Origin: Azospirillum lipoferum | GTDB lineage: Bacteria; Pseudomonadota; Alphaproteobacteria; Azospirillales; Azospirillaceae | Direction of reading: 5' to 3' | Assembly: GCF_024170005.1 (NCBI RefSeq) | Contig: NZ_JALJXJ010000013.1 | Coordinates: 1 to 64,000, forward strand | Length of the DNA: 64,000 nucleotides | Shown here: piece by piece, positions 35,536-44,724 of the stretch | Layout of the letters: every line of letters begins with the position of its first letter | Position numbering within the stretch: the first letter of the stretch is position 1 | Program-made: the position numbers and the translations under genes | Notes under the pieces: generated by a model | The model's input: the letters and a program-made list of their open reading frames with translations, nothing else | What the model was told of the DNA's origin: nothing | Database searches by the model: none

Positions 35536-36942
35536 TCAGGTGTCAGCCAATCCTCGCGCTCTGCGGACCCGTGCCACCGCTCCCCTTGTTGCCCGTAAGC
35601 GCTCGGTGTAGCGGGCCGGCATCGCTGGCGACGTCCACCGCCCTGCCTGCATGAGCCCCGGCAGGTCGACGCCGGCGGCCAGCAGGTCCTGCGCGGCGCC
35701 GACCCGCAGGCTGTGGCCGCTGAAACCGACGGCGCACGGGTTGGCCTCGCCGGTGCGCCGCTCCACCACGCGGCGCACCGCCGCCGGGCTCATCCGTTCG
35801 CCGGCGCCGCTGCGCGACAGGTGGCAGAACAGGAAAGCCCCGTCCCGGGTGTGCGGCCTCTCCCCGTCCGCGTCGGCCGGCCACCGCGGCGCCACCGCCC
35901 GCCAAGCGGCGAGCGCCGCCACCGCCTCGGCCGACAGCCAGGCCTCGGCGCCCTGCCCCTCCTGGTCGGTCTTGGACCGGCGGATCCGGATGGTCGCCTC
36001 GCCCGGATGCGCATCCGGGTTCAAGGCAGGATCGACCGGGCGCAAGTCGGCCCAGCGCAGCGCCACCAGCTCGTCGGCACGGGCCAGGGTGTCGCGGCCG
36101 ACCAGCAGCAGCGCCCGGTCGCGCAGGTCGATCGGGCGGAGTGGCTTGCGCCGGTCCGGCTGCTCCGGATCGAGGTCGTCGAGGATCGGCGCCAGCACGG
36201 CGTCGGTCAGCGCCGCCGCCTGCCGCCGTTCGGAGCCCACCGCGCGCGCGTGCCCGCGCCGTTCCAGCGTCACGCTCCAGTGCCGGCAGGGGTCGGTGTG
36301 CCCGGCGGCGCGGTGGATCAGGCTGATCGAGGCGAGGTAGCGCGCCACGGTCGCCGGCTTGCGGGAGCCGCCGAACTCCCGGATGTAGCGTCCGACGGTC
36401 GCCGGCTCGGCCGGCAGCCAGGACAGCCCCCGCTGCCGGCACCATCCGGCGAACAGCCGGACATCGGCCTCGGTGGCGCGCAGGGTTGCCTTGGCATAGC
36501 CGCGCTGGGCAACCTCCATGAACGTGCGCAATGCGGCCATGGCGGCGTCGGTCAGGTCGGGCTCGAGCACCAGCACCGCCACGGCCGACCCGGCGCACGG
36601 GTTGGCAAAGCCGCCGGCAGCGTGCCACCAAGCGAGCGAGCTACGGTAGCGCCGCAGGGTCGCGGGCGACCGGCCGTCGGCCGCCGCGGCTGCCAGAAAG
36701 GCCGTGACCGTCTCCCGGCTGGCCGGCATTGCTTGGCGCTTGGTCTGGCCGCACCAAGTCACGAACAGTCGGCCGTCGCCAAGCAACGCGCGGCGGGTCG
36801 ACGGCGCCATCGCGCGTTCGGCGAAGGCCGTACGCAGGCGCTCTACGTCTACAACGGATAACGTCGGGACGAATGCAAAAGGTATGGCTAACCCCGCCAG
36901 GGGCGTAGCCGATCCCGTACATTGGTCACTTATGCTGTTCAT
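35536..36942 (-). CDS. Tyrosine recombinase/integrase, coupled to a KAP NTPase gene
   Basis: 468 residues from ATG 36942 (MNSISDQCTGSATPLAG). Two SAM-like N-terminal core-binding halves are visible (MAPSTRRALLGDGRLFVTWC and KATLRATEADVRLFAGWC), then the catalytic domain: Arg in TLARADELVALRW, Lys in RRSKTDQEG, HxxR in SGHSLRVGAAQDL, Trp in AGRWTSP and the Tyr nucleophile in PARYTERL. All active-site positions are present. Its ATG overlaps the stop of the upstream KAP NTPase gene (ATGA), so both are made together. It likely moves or resolves the KAP-containing unit. The integrase N-terminus is repeated as a fragment at 39150-39303. Confidence 0.88.
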   Translation of the reverse strand: MNSISDQCTGSATPLAGLAIPFAFVPTLSVVDVERLRTAFAERAMAPSTRRALLGDGRLFVTWCGQTKRQAMPASRETVTAFLAAAAADGRSPATLRRYRSSLAWWHAAGGFANPCAGSAVAVLVLEPDLTDAAMAALRTFMEVAQRGYAKATLRATEADVRLFAGWCRQRGLSWLPAEPATVGRYIREFGGSRKPATVARYLASISLIHRAAGHTDPCRHWSVTLERRGHARAVGSERRQAAALTDAVLAPILDDLDPEQPDRRKPLRPIDLRDRALLLVGRDTLARADELVALRWADLRPVDPALNPDAHPGEATIRIRRSKTDQEGQGAEAWLSAEAVAALAAWRAVAPRWPADADGERPHTRDGAFLFCHLSRSGAGERMSPAAVRRVVERRTGEANPCAVGFSGHSLRVGAAQDLLAAGVDLPGLMQAGRWTSPAMPARYTERLRATRGAVARVRRARGLADT

Positions 36943-39113
36943 GATCCTGCCGTTGCAGAGGAACGCTGGTGCTGCTCGACCGCGCGATGCGCCTTCTCCA
37001 TAGCGGTTTTCACCACTGGATCGTTGAAGAGGGTGTCTTCTGCATACCTGAATTCCGCCAAGCGGCGACACAGAACGCTGGTATCAAGCATTCCATCAAG
37101 CCCCTCTAGGGAAGGCTCAGGCACATCGGTCCAGAGTTGTACGAAAGACAGGAAGGCGATTTGGTCGGCGGCAACCGATTGTGATAGCGATGCGCAGCAC
37201 CCCTCGTTCCAAGCGCCCATCCGGATGCCGAAGATAATGGGTATCAATGTGCGAAGCGATTGCAGCAGCGTTCCGCCAGTCTGGGCGGACTGAATCGCGG
37301 TGCGAAATTTGTCCCGGAGTCGCTCGATGTCCTCACGTCGCGTTCGTGGCCAGCTTCCGAACGCACGCCCGAACATGCCTACTTTCGCGTGAAAGGTATC
37401 GAACCCGTGATCCTCACTTTCCATTTCCAGGAAGCGAGCCACAAGTTCGAATTTGCCGTCGGAAAGCATCCTCTCGACAGCGGTGACGACAGCTGGAGCC
37501 AAAGACGGCTTCAACTGGATGGAGCGGTGGACAAAACGGTGAAACGTATGAGCCTGATCCTCCAATTGGTGGAGCGGCACCCGATGCTCTGGTGAGATTG
37601 GAGCCAATCCGAAGAACAGCAAGATCGTCCCGACCGGATCGGGATCGTCGAAGTCGGGATATGCGTGCAAGAGCCCATGCAGAAACTGACCGATAGTGCC
37701 GTCATCGATGCGGCGCTGTACGTCTCGTTGCTTTCTCTCAGCGTCTAACCCCACAAATGTTCCAAAATCTTCGTGCGCGATCACCCCCGGCACGAGCCCC
37801 AGGCGTAGCACGGTGTTCAACCCTTCCAAGGTGCGCAGCATTCTGCTTGGAGGGGGCTCATCCGCAGCCTCCTTTTCGGCAAAGCACGGGAAGAGAAAGG
37901 CTAAGAGCTTGGCCTCCGGCGCGTCCGATGTGAGGTTGAAATCCTTCAGACGCTCCTCAGACGTCCGTTCATTCCCTCCCGCGAAGCGGTACCAGTTGGG
38001 AGTGAGGAAATCGATGGTGAAGGCTTCCGGCCGGCGCTGGATCGCATCGACCACCCGGGGCATTTTGGCCAAAAGCACGCTGTAGCCAAGCAGATCGACC
38101 CAGTCGATCTCGCGTCTCAGCATCCCAACCAGAACGGCAAACATCCCAGTGGCCCGCCGCAGATCGCGCGGCGTCGGGAGCACACTAGGCACGAGCACGT
38201 GACGGAGGGTCACGAAGCGTGTGTCCGCGCTCCATTGCGCCGGCAGCACGCCCAGGTCAGCAAGGCGCTGGAGTGCCTCGTCAAGTAGCTTACCAATCTC
38301 CTCGGACAGGCTGCTGGGAACGCGAACCTCCAACTGGACGATCTTCTCCAGATAGGCGGCGCCCCGGTCCACGTTTTTGTCGCCGAGCGCCTCGACGACA
38401 CGAACACGATCATAGGCCAGAAGGTAGGAGATGCCAGGAAAGTCGGCGACAGCGCGGACCAACTGCGCCACCGTGCGTACTTCGGCGTCCTCGACCCGAT
38501 CCAACTCGTCGATCAGGACGATGATCGGCACCGGGACGCCGGCAAGGCATTTCCTCACAGTCTCGCGCTGGGCGTCCAGAGTCGTCACCCGCCCCGTCAG
38601 GGCGGCGATGAACTGGAAAAGACCCGACATAAAAGTTCCGCCAAGGGGCACGTTGCCGAACAGAAGCCATCCGACCCCCGCCGATAGATCCTTGCCGTAC
38701 ACGGCGAGCCGGTTGGCTAGTTCCAGCAAAGTCGCTTTGATTTCCGGATGGGCTGTCCCAACCTTGCGGATTTCCGCGTTCAGCTCTTTTATGAAACGGC
38801 TGACCAGATCGTCGCGCCCACTCACCAGCCAGGGGTCGAAGCGCACCACCACAGGCGCGGGTCGGTTCTCCCGCTTTGCCGCAGCCCCGCATTCCTCGGC
38901 CAGCAGGTTGAGGATCGACGACTTGCCGCTACCCCAAGGCCCGTTCAGCCCGATAACCACGCCGCTGGCTCGGCCGGTCGGCGTCACCAGGGCGCGGGCG
39001 AGGCGAGCGACGAACTCACTGCGGCCGAGCCGGTCCTCGGTGGCGGTGGCGATCGGCCGGTCGGGGTGCTGCTCCGGGACCATCATCTCCGGTGTGCTTT
39101 GACGGTCGCTCAT
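36939..39113 (-). CDS. KAP-family P-loop NTPase (KAP1)
   Basis: 724 residues from ATG 39113 (MSDRQSTPEMMVPEQHPDRP); a second ATG four codons upstream is possible. KAP domain: Walker A GLNGPWGSGKSS (~56-66), a conserved VVRFDPWLVSGRDDLV after it, and Walker B IIVLIDELDRVED (~212-224). A hydrophobic insert (GWLLFGNVPLGGTFMSGLFQ) between the Walker motifs is typical of KAP proteins, which are often membrane-associated. The C-terminal ~350 residues are helical and unassigned. It is a close paralogue of the gene at 39314, with the same SD context (gcaaggatg) upstream. KAP NTPases often occur on mobile elements and in defence islands. Confidence 0.85.
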   Translation of the reverse strand: MSDRQSTPEMMVPEQHPDRPIATATEDRLGRSEFVARLARALVTPTGRASGVVIGLNGPWGSGKSSILNLLAEECGAAAKRENRPAPVVVRFDPWLVSGRDDLVSRFIKELNAEIRKVGTAHPEIKATLLELANRLAVYGKDLSAGVGWLLFGNVPLGGTFMSGLFQFIAALTGRVTTLDAQRETVRKCLAGVPVPIIVLIDELDRVEDAEVRTVAQLVRAVADFPGISYLLAYDRVRVVEALGDKNVDRGAAYLEKIVQLEVRVPSSLSEEIGKLLDEALQRLADLGVLPAQWSADTRFVTLRHVLVPSVLPTPRDLRRATGMFAVLVGMLRREIDWVDLLGYSVLLAKMPRVVDAIQRRPEAFTIDFLTPNWYRFAGGNERTSEERLKDFNLTSDAPEAKLLAFLFPCFAEKEAADEPPPSRMLRTLEGLNTVLRLGLVPGVIAHEDFGTFVGLDAERKQRDVQRRIDDGTIGQFLHGLLHAYPDFDDPDPVGTILLFFGLAPISPEHRVPLHQLEDQAHTFHRFVHRSIQLKPSLAPAVVTAVERMLSDGKFELVARFLEMESEDHGFDTFHAKVGMFGRAFGSWPRTRREDIERLRDKFRTAIQSAQTGGTLLQSLRTLIPIIFGIRMGAWNEGCCASLSQSVAADQIAFLSFVQLWTDVPEPSLEGLDGMLDTSVLCRRLAEFRYAEDTLFNDPVVKTAMEKAHRAVEQHQRSSATAGS

Positions 39114-39149
39114 AGGAAAGGCCATCCTTGCGATGTGACCTGGAGTTGG

Positions 39150-39303
39150 TCTGTGCGCGCCATATCACGACTTGGTAGCTGTTGCCGCGCAGCGCCCGCC
39201 GAGTGGACGGCGCCATTGCCCGGGCGGCAAGAGTTGGGCACAGGCGCGTGACATCCTCATCCGGCAGCGCTGGAAACGGTGGACGGAATGGCGATTTGGC
39301 CAA
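39150..39303 (-). pseudogene. N-terminal integrase fragment between the two KAP genes
   Basis: A frame from TTG 39303 reads LAKSPFRPPFPALPDEDVTR and then LAARAMAPSTRRALRGNSYQ followed by VVIWRAQ. This aligns with the start of the intact integrase (FAERAMAPSTRRALLGDGRL then FVTWCGQ). It begins 10 nt after the KAP2 stop, the same place the complete integrase occupies after KAP1. Similarity ends at ~39150, where the upstream region of KAP1 begins. It is thus the truncated integrase partner of KAP2. Confidence 0.75.
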
Positions 39304-39313
39304 CGTCCCAACC

Positions 39314-41434
39314 TTACGCCGAAAGAGCGATCATCGCTTGGGCGCGCGCGGCCACCGCAGCACGACCGCTCCACCCAGCGCTCTGCGGCGTGAGGCCGTC
39401 AAGCCCCCGCCGAAAGGCCGCCGGGTCGAGATACCGGTTCAACCCCTCCTCGTCGATTGTTCCACAGCTGTAAAAGATCAAAGTCATGGACAGCAGCACA
39501 GCCTCATCGTTTTCAACGCGGCGGCTCAAACTTGCATGCGCCTCGCTGGTCCAATTCCCGCTAGTCACGGCGAGCATCAGGGGAAAGGGAGAGGTCAGCA
39601 CAGCGTCGATTGGGCCATCTCGGAGCGCCTCCGCGACCCTGCCGCTCAAGTCCGTTGTCAGCTCCCGCACCACCTCTTCGGGCATACACCAACGCGCCCG
39701 CCGCTGAGGCCCAGGGTAGAAGCCGCGCCCCTGAGCCTCCGGAAGAAGGAAAGCGGCCGCCGCGTCGTATTGCCCAGCCGTGATGAGACCCTGCAAAGCG
39801 TTGGCAATCGTCGAAGCCGCCGATCCGCTTTGTCGGGCGATGAACGTCGCGTACCGTTCAAACCATACGCTCAACAGAATGGCTTGGTTTGGCTCGTGCG
39901 CAAACACGCGCTGGGGAAGACGTCCCAGAGCAATTAGAAGCGCCTCGGGATCGTGGGCCGACACTTCTGGGAAGATCGAACACAGGCGATCATAGAAGAT
40001 TATGAGACGCCCTTCCGTTTGAAGCGTCTTCAGCCGCTCCGCCATGGTGTTTCGATCCGCTTCGAGGATCGTCACGATCTCCTTGCGGGTCACCCCGCCG
40101 GGGACAAGGTCCAGGCGTAGCGCCGTCATCAAGGCCCGATAGAAGCGCACGCCGTCGGGCGGGACCCGCGCCTCCCAGGGCGCCAGATTTACCTTGCGAA
40201 GAGCGGGGAAAAGGATTTCGAGCAAATGGGCAATGGGGCCGTCGGAGGTCACGTCCAATGCCTTCAGGCGATCGTCCGACGTCGGTTGGCCCTCCTTCCC
40301 AAAGAACCGGCCCCAATCGAAGTTGACCGTAGCGTCGGGTGGTGGATCGTTGGTGACGAGATCCGGCCGCAGACTGATCCGCTCAATCACCTCGGGCGCC
40401 TTTGTCTGCAAGGTCGCGTAGCCGAGCAGATCAATCCAATCAACTTCATCCACCGTCATTGACCGTAGGACAGCGTAGCATCCGCACACCCGTCGAACAT
40501 CGCGCGGCGTCGTCAGGAGCTGAGTCTGCATAACGCCCAACATGCGAACAAAGCGGGCGTCCTGGCGCCAACCCTGTGGCAGTGCGGCGACCTCAGCGAG
40601 GCGCTCGAACTCCGAGAGGAAGAGGTCTTGCCCCTCCCGTGCCAAGGTTACGGGAATCCGAACCTCCAGCTGGACGATCTTCTCCAGATAGGCGGCGCCG
40701 CGCTCCTTGTCCTTGCCACCCAGCGCCTCGACCACGCGGGATCGGTCGTAAGCCAGCAGGTAGGAGATCCCCGGGAAGTCGGCGACGGCACGGACCAGCT
40801 GCGCGACGGCACGGACCTCCGCGTCCTCGACGCGGTCGAGCTCGTCGACCAGCACGACGATCGGGACGGCGACGCCACCGAGCATCTCGGTCAGCTCGCG
40901 TTTCTGCTTGGAGAGGGAGACGTCACGCTGGGTCAGCCGCTCCCCTGCCTTGAACCCCGCTGCAGCCGCCTTGCCATAGCCCGGCAGGGCCAAGTCGAAG
41001 ACCGGACCGAGTTCCTTGGCGTAGCCGAACAGCTTGTTGGCGAGATCCAGAAGGGCATCGCCGTTGCGCCCGGCTTTGGTGCCGACCTCTTTGATGGTGG
41101 CGAGCAGCTCGGCGAAGAACTGGCTGATGACGTCATCACGCCCGCTGACCAGCCAAGGGTCGAAGCGCACCACCACCGGTGCGGGCCGGCCATCCCGCTG
41201 GGCCGCGGCCTTAAGTTCCTCGGCCAGCAGGTTGAGGATCGACGACTTGCCGCTGCCCCACGGCCCGGTCAGCCCGACGACGACGCCGCTGGCCCGGCCG
41301 TCGCGGACCATGGCGCGGGCGAGGCGGCGGACGAAGCTGTCGCGCCCGAGCGTGTCCTGACCGGCGGTGGCGATCGGCCGGTCGGGTCGATGCTCGGGAA
41401 GCAGCGCGTCCACGGTATCTTGACGGTCGCTCAT
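39314..41434 (-). CDS. KAP-family P-loop NTPase (KAP2), paralogue of KAP1
   Basis: 706 residues from ATG 41434 (MSDRQDTVDALLPEHRPDRP). The start was chosen by alignment with KAP1; the open frame upstream is Pro/Arg-rich noise. Walker A GLTGPWGSGKSS (~53-64), RFDPWLVSGRDDVISQFF, Walker B IVVLVDELDRVEDAEV, and then AVADFPGISYLLAYDRSRVV, nearly identical to KAP1. The N-terminal ~330 residues are highly similar between the paralogues and the C-terminal halves diverge, which suggests different partners or targets. It lacks the long hydrophobic insert of KAP1. It is followed by an integrase fragment rather than a complete integrase. Confidence 0.85.
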   Translation of the reverse strand: MSDRQDTVDALLPEHRPDRPIATAGQDTLGRDSFVRRLARAMVRDGRASGVVVGLTGPWGSGKSSILNLLAEELKAAAQRDGRPAPVVVRFDPWLVSGRDDVISQFFAELLATIKEVGTKAGRNGDALLDLANKLFGYAKELGPVFDLALPGYGKAAAAGFKAGERLTQRDVSLSKQKRELTEMLGGVAVPIVVLVDELDRVEDAEVRAVAQLVRAVADFPGISYLLAYDRSRVVEALGGKDKERGAAYLEKIVQLEVRIPVTLAREGQDLFLSEFERLAEVAALPQGWRQDARFVRMLGVMQTQLLTTPRDVRRVCGCYAVLRSMTVDEVDWIDLLGYATLQTKAPEVIERISLRPDLVTNDPPPDATVNFDWGRFFGKEGQPTSDDRLKALDVTSDGPIAHLLEILFPALRKVNLAPWEARVPPDGVRFYRALMTALRLDLVPGGVTRKEIVTILEADRNTMAERLKTLQTEGRLIIFYDRLCSIFPEVSAHDPEALLIALGRLPQRVFAHEPNQAILLSVWFERYATFIARQSGSAASTIANALQGLITAGQYDAAAAFLLPEAQGRGFYPGPQRRARWCMPEEVVRELTTDLSGRVAEALRDGPIDAVLTSPFPLMLAVTSGNWTSEAHASLSRRVENDEAVLLSMTLIFYSCGTIDEEGLNRYLDPAAFRRGLDGLTPQSAGWSGRAAVAARAQAMIALSA

Positions 41435-41704
41435 CGCGGGCGCATCCTTGCGGCGTGGGGGAGGACCGCCCACCGGTCTGCGCCGGCGCGACGGGTGGAC
41501 CAAGTACGGTTCCAGTGAAGGCCCCGCCCCGCCGGGAGGGAGGGGAAACGGCCAAGTTCGGGTGCCAGGATGGCGCCTTTTTTTTATGTCCGTCAATGAT
41601 AACGCCCTGATAACTGTCATTATCGAGTAGTTATCGTTCCGAGGATTTCCGAGTTTGCGATGTCGATGCAGCTACCTACATTCACTGCAATCGACTGAGC
41701 TCTC

Positions 41705-42888
41705 ATGGAACTTTCGGTGCCGAGGATGATGATCCTCTCTCTCCTCCCTGCCCTGCTCGCCGCCGAACGCGCGCTCGGCCGCCTCGATCAGGCGCTCGCC
41801 GAGCCGGCGCGGCGCCGGCGCCTCGCCGCCGATGCCGCCCGCCGCTCGGCCGTTGCCGTGATCCGCCTCGACGGCCACCGCCTCGACGCCCATGACTTCC
41901 AGCGCGCCTTGGCCGCCCCGGAGCATGCCCGGGGCGAGGCCGCCCGCGCCGCCTTGCTGGTGCCGCTGTTCGCCCAGTTGCCGGCCAGCCTGACCACCAC
42001 TTTGCCGCCGGAGTGTGGAACCGTCCAGCCTAAGGTGCTTCCATCCGCAGAGGAGGCCCCGACCGATGTCGTGGCCGCGGTACGCGCCTCGATCGCTGCC
42101 CTGGAGGCGGTCGACCTCGGAGACGGCAAAGACCTGGAGAACGTGGAACGCAACGAGGCCGATGCCGTATCGCCGCCGCTGACGCCCTGGACCCACCCCT
42201 GGCTGGACGAACTGCACCGGCGCTGGAGGCGGTGGCCGAGGCTCTGGATGCCGCGCCCGGCCTGCTCGGTGCGGCAGCGGCAATCCGGACCCTGGCGCTG
42301 CGCCCTGACCCAGGAGCGCCGGACCGCCGCGGTCCGGACGAGGATGCCGAGAGCGCCGCCTTGCGGGCTGCGGTTGCGGCGGAGCGGCCGCCGACCTCCT
42401 GGTGGAGCGTGGTGGTCTGGCTCGCCGCCCCCGAGCTGATCCGCAGTGCCTGTCACCTGTACCATGCTTGGCCACCATTGACGGCGGCCCTCGCCCGCGA
42501 CGTCACCGGCTATCGGCTTGCCCTGGCCGGGACCGAGAGCGCCTGGACGCGCTGGGTCCTCGACAGCATTCCCGATCTGGTGGCGCACGAACTGGAGCGG
42601 TTGCACCACCTCGATCTGCTGCAAGAGCACTGGGAGGCGCGGCTGGCCGCCACGCCGCGGCGCAGCAGTTCGCGCCTGCCCGACGTGCTGGACTGGCTGT
42701 ACGACCGACCGGCCTTCACCATCAGCCGGGTGGCGGGCGAGCTGAAGGGGCGCTGCGGCCTATCGCTGCGTGGGGTGCATCTGCTGGTGGAGCAACTCGC
42801 CAAGGCGGGCGTGGTGCGCGACATCGCCGACCGCGGCGGCGAGCGGGTCTGGGCCTGCGACCTCAGCTTCCTCCCGCCCGGCCGCTGA
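41705..42888 (+). pseudogene. DUF1612-like/winged-helix protein gene with a one-base frameshift
   Basis: The first frame (41705 to ~42215) reads ILSLLPALLAAERALGRLDQ ... VAVIRLDGHRLDAHDFQRAL, resembling the N-part of rhizobial RHE_PE00001/DUF1612 proteins. At about 42210-42222 the frame must change to continue as ALEAVAEALDAAPGLLGAAA. The second frame runs to the stop at 42888 and ends in a winged-helix-like domain (DWLYDRPAFTISRVAGELKG ... VHLLVEQLAKAGVVRDIADR). One missing base near caccggcgctgg explains the break. Whether this is a real lesion or a sequence error cannot be decided here. It is divergent from the KAP genes. Confidence 0.6.
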
Positions 42889-43096
42889 GCCATGGCGCCG
42901 TCGCACTTCATAAGAGCCATCTAAGCCCACTTCACTGTCGGAAACGAACCGAGCGTGTCGAGATGCTGTCTGCTATCCTCTGCTTGCGCTGGTCACACTG
43001 CCACCAGCTACCTATGGCATTCCCGGCGATTGGGGTAATGCGGGACTAAACCAGAAGCTAACACTTTAGCCATCCTGCGGATCTAAAAGCCCAACA

Positions 43097-43615
43097 GTGA
43101 CCACAACCGGTACTTCGAGAATGACAAGAAATCGGGAAGAGCAAGATCCCTTTACATCTTTCCTGGACCAAGCGGCCGCAGGTACCAAGGGTCAGACTCC
43201 CGCGGAACCTGGTGCGCTTGGTGGCGACCTGGAAGTAGGCTATCTGGTTGCCATCCCTGATGACCTGCTATGGGCTGTGGAGAGTGGCTTCCGTATGGAG
43301 GCGATCAATGCCCTTCACGCGTCGGGCCTACGCCCGTCGGAAACCGAAAGGTTCATTGCTCCACTGCGTGTCCTACATAGCCGGCATCTGGAGGAACGCC
43401 TGTCGCGCGGGGAGTCTGATGCTGTTCTGCGAGTTGCGCGCATTCTCATCCAGGCGGAGATAACGCTCGGCGCGCGTGAGCGCGCATTGGCTTGGTTGCG
43501 GCGGTCCAACCGAAACTTCGGCGATGCTGCACCAATGACCCTTCTCGCCACTGAAGCAGGCGGTCGGCGAGTCGAAGACCTGCTGTTGCGGGCCGACCTC
43601 GGCCAGATGGCCTGA
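43097..43615 (+). CDS. Xre/MbcA/ParS-type antitoxin
   Basis: 172 residues. The C-terminal ~70 residues (SDAVLRVARILIQAEITLGA ... ALAWLRRSNRNFGDAAPMTL ... GGRRVEDLLLRADLGQMA) are the toxin-binding DUF2384 domain of Xre/MbcA/ParS antitoxins. The N-terminal half is a divergent HTH region. Partners are normally RES-domain NAD-degrading toxins encoded immediately downstream. Here the next frame is only ~33 codons (43619-43717, MVMPADAWTQEWSW), without RES motifs. This is therefore an orphan or solitary antitoxin, perhaps with a truncated toxin. Start ATG 43097 is uncertain; later ATGs exist. Confidence 0.75.
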   Translation: MTTTGTSRMTRNREEQDPFTSFLDQAAAGTKGQTPAEPGALGGDLEVGYLVAIPDDLLWAVESGFRMEAINALHASGLRPSETERFIAPLRVLHSRHLEERLSRGESDAVLRVARILIQAEITLGARERALAWLRRSNRNFGDAAPMTLLATEAGGRRVEDLLLRADLGQMA

Positions 43616-43735
43616 GGAATGGTCATGCCAGCCGACGCCTGGACTCAGGAATGGAGCTGGCTGCCCAGCGCTTTCCACCGAACACGGATTGGAAAGCCGA
43701 TCCAGCTACTTGCCCTTTGAGCGCTCTGTTTCTGC

Positions 43736-43963
43736 CTAAAGAACCAAACCTGACAGTTCATCAAGCATCATGAGAGTATGCTGCCCTCCAATGAATGACA
43801 TTCCATACTCAGCCATAGTTTCTCCTAATGCGCTGAACATTATCGTGTGTGGAGTCTGGTTGTTGTTTTCGTCGTTTTCGATAAGGCACTTAAGGCGATG
43901 TTTTGTTTTCCGGACCTGCTGACGGTATTCATCATAATTCAGTTTTGTCACTTCGTAACCCAT
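43736..43963 (-). CDS. Small hypothetical protein, 75 aa
   Basis: The frame from ATG 43963 reads MGYEVTKLNYDEYRQQVRKT then KHRLKCLIENDENNNQTPHT and ends with LMMLDELSGLVL. Its residue composition (Asn, Lys, Glu) is unlike the Pro/Arg-rich noise further upstream in the same frame. AT-rich codons suggest recent acquisition. No recognised family; ribosome site weak. Confidence 0.4.
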   Translation of the reverse strand: MGYEVTKLNYDEYRQQVRKTKHRLKCLIENDENNNQTPHTIMFSALGETMAEYGMSFIGGQHTLMMLDELSGLVL

Positions 43964-44115
43964 CGGTTGGAAAGAGGGAGGGCTCCAGCGCGCAGATACA
44001 GGGGCTGATGAGCCATGAACCGGGCAGAGTGGTACCGTCCCACTACAGCTACGACTGGAGTCCGGGGATCCTGATCTGCGGCACAACCCCAAGCACTGCC
44101 ATTCAATTGGCGATA

Positions 44116-44403
44116 TCAGGATGGGTGCTTTTCCATGAACATCCCGTCGATAAGCCGGTCGAGAGCGTGGCGGACGTGCGTTGCCAATCTCGGGTTCTGC
44201 GTAAGTGCCGCCGCAATTGGCGGCGATACTCGGTAATACAACTGGATGAATGCACGTCCGGGGGCACTCCGCATGAGGCGATGGTCGCGCACATAGCGCA
44301 GTGCTTCGACCTCTGGCGCGGCGGGGCTGCCGTAAACCGCACTGGCTATGAAGCAACCCCAGCGGAAATCCATGTGCTGATTTCCACAGAAGGGGCAAAT
44401 GGA
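44116..44403 (-). pseudogene. Zinc-knuckle plus CFIAT-type C-terminal domain, cut off from the cold-shock gene
   Basis: This segment is in the same frame as the upstream cold-shock gene, directly after its TGA (44404-44406). It reads SICPFCGNQHMDFRWGCFIA and then SAVYGSPAAPEVEALRYVRD ... GRAFIQLYYRVSPPIAAALT. The CFIATAxYGSPxxPEV... domain is a recognisable C-terminal module, often after zinc ribbons. An ATG at 44373 could start a separate 85-residue protein, but that would leave out the CPFC knuckle. The likely history is a CGA-to-TGA change splitting one protein of ~200 residues. Confidence 0.65.
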
Positions 44404-44724
44404 TCATTCTGGTTCGCCACGGTGGAAGATCACTCGAGGCACCATCGCCTTTCCGCAGCTCTGGCAGCAAACCCGCCCCGGCCCTGGTTCCTTCGCGACG
44501 CGCGCGACCACTTCAACACCGACCGCACGGGGTCCCTTGCGAGATGATTCATGGTCGAACTCGACAAAATCTCCATTGGACGGCAAGTCAACGCCACGGA
44601 TGTCACGCACTGCGAAGTAGCGGTCGACATCGTCGTCACCGACAATGAACCCGTAACCTTTATCACGAGAAAACCATTTAACTCTGCCTTCCAGCCGCGT
44701 GGCACTCCGTTCTTGGTTAGGCAT
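44404..44724 (-). CDS. Cold-shock domain protein with zinc ribbon
   Basis: 106 residues from ATG 44724 (MPNQERSATRLEGRVKWFSR). The cold-shock fold is shown by GRVKWFSRDKGYGFIVGDD (RNP1-like KGYGFI) and DRYFAVRDIRG (RNP2 region degenerate), followed by PSNGDFVEFDHESSRKGPRA. A C-terminal CCQSCGKAMVPRV knuckle needs a second CxxC, which lies just beyond the stop codon as CPFC. The zinc ribbon is therefore incomplete unless the TGA is read through. Predicted single-stranded nucleic-acid binder. The following frame is annotated separately as the detached remainder. Confidence 0.8.
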   Translation of the reverse strand: MPNQERSATRLEGRVKWFSRDKGYGFIVGDDDVDRYFAVRDIRGVDLPSNGDFVEFDHESSRKGPRAVGVEVVARVAKEPGPGRVCCQSCGKAMVPRVIFHRGEPE

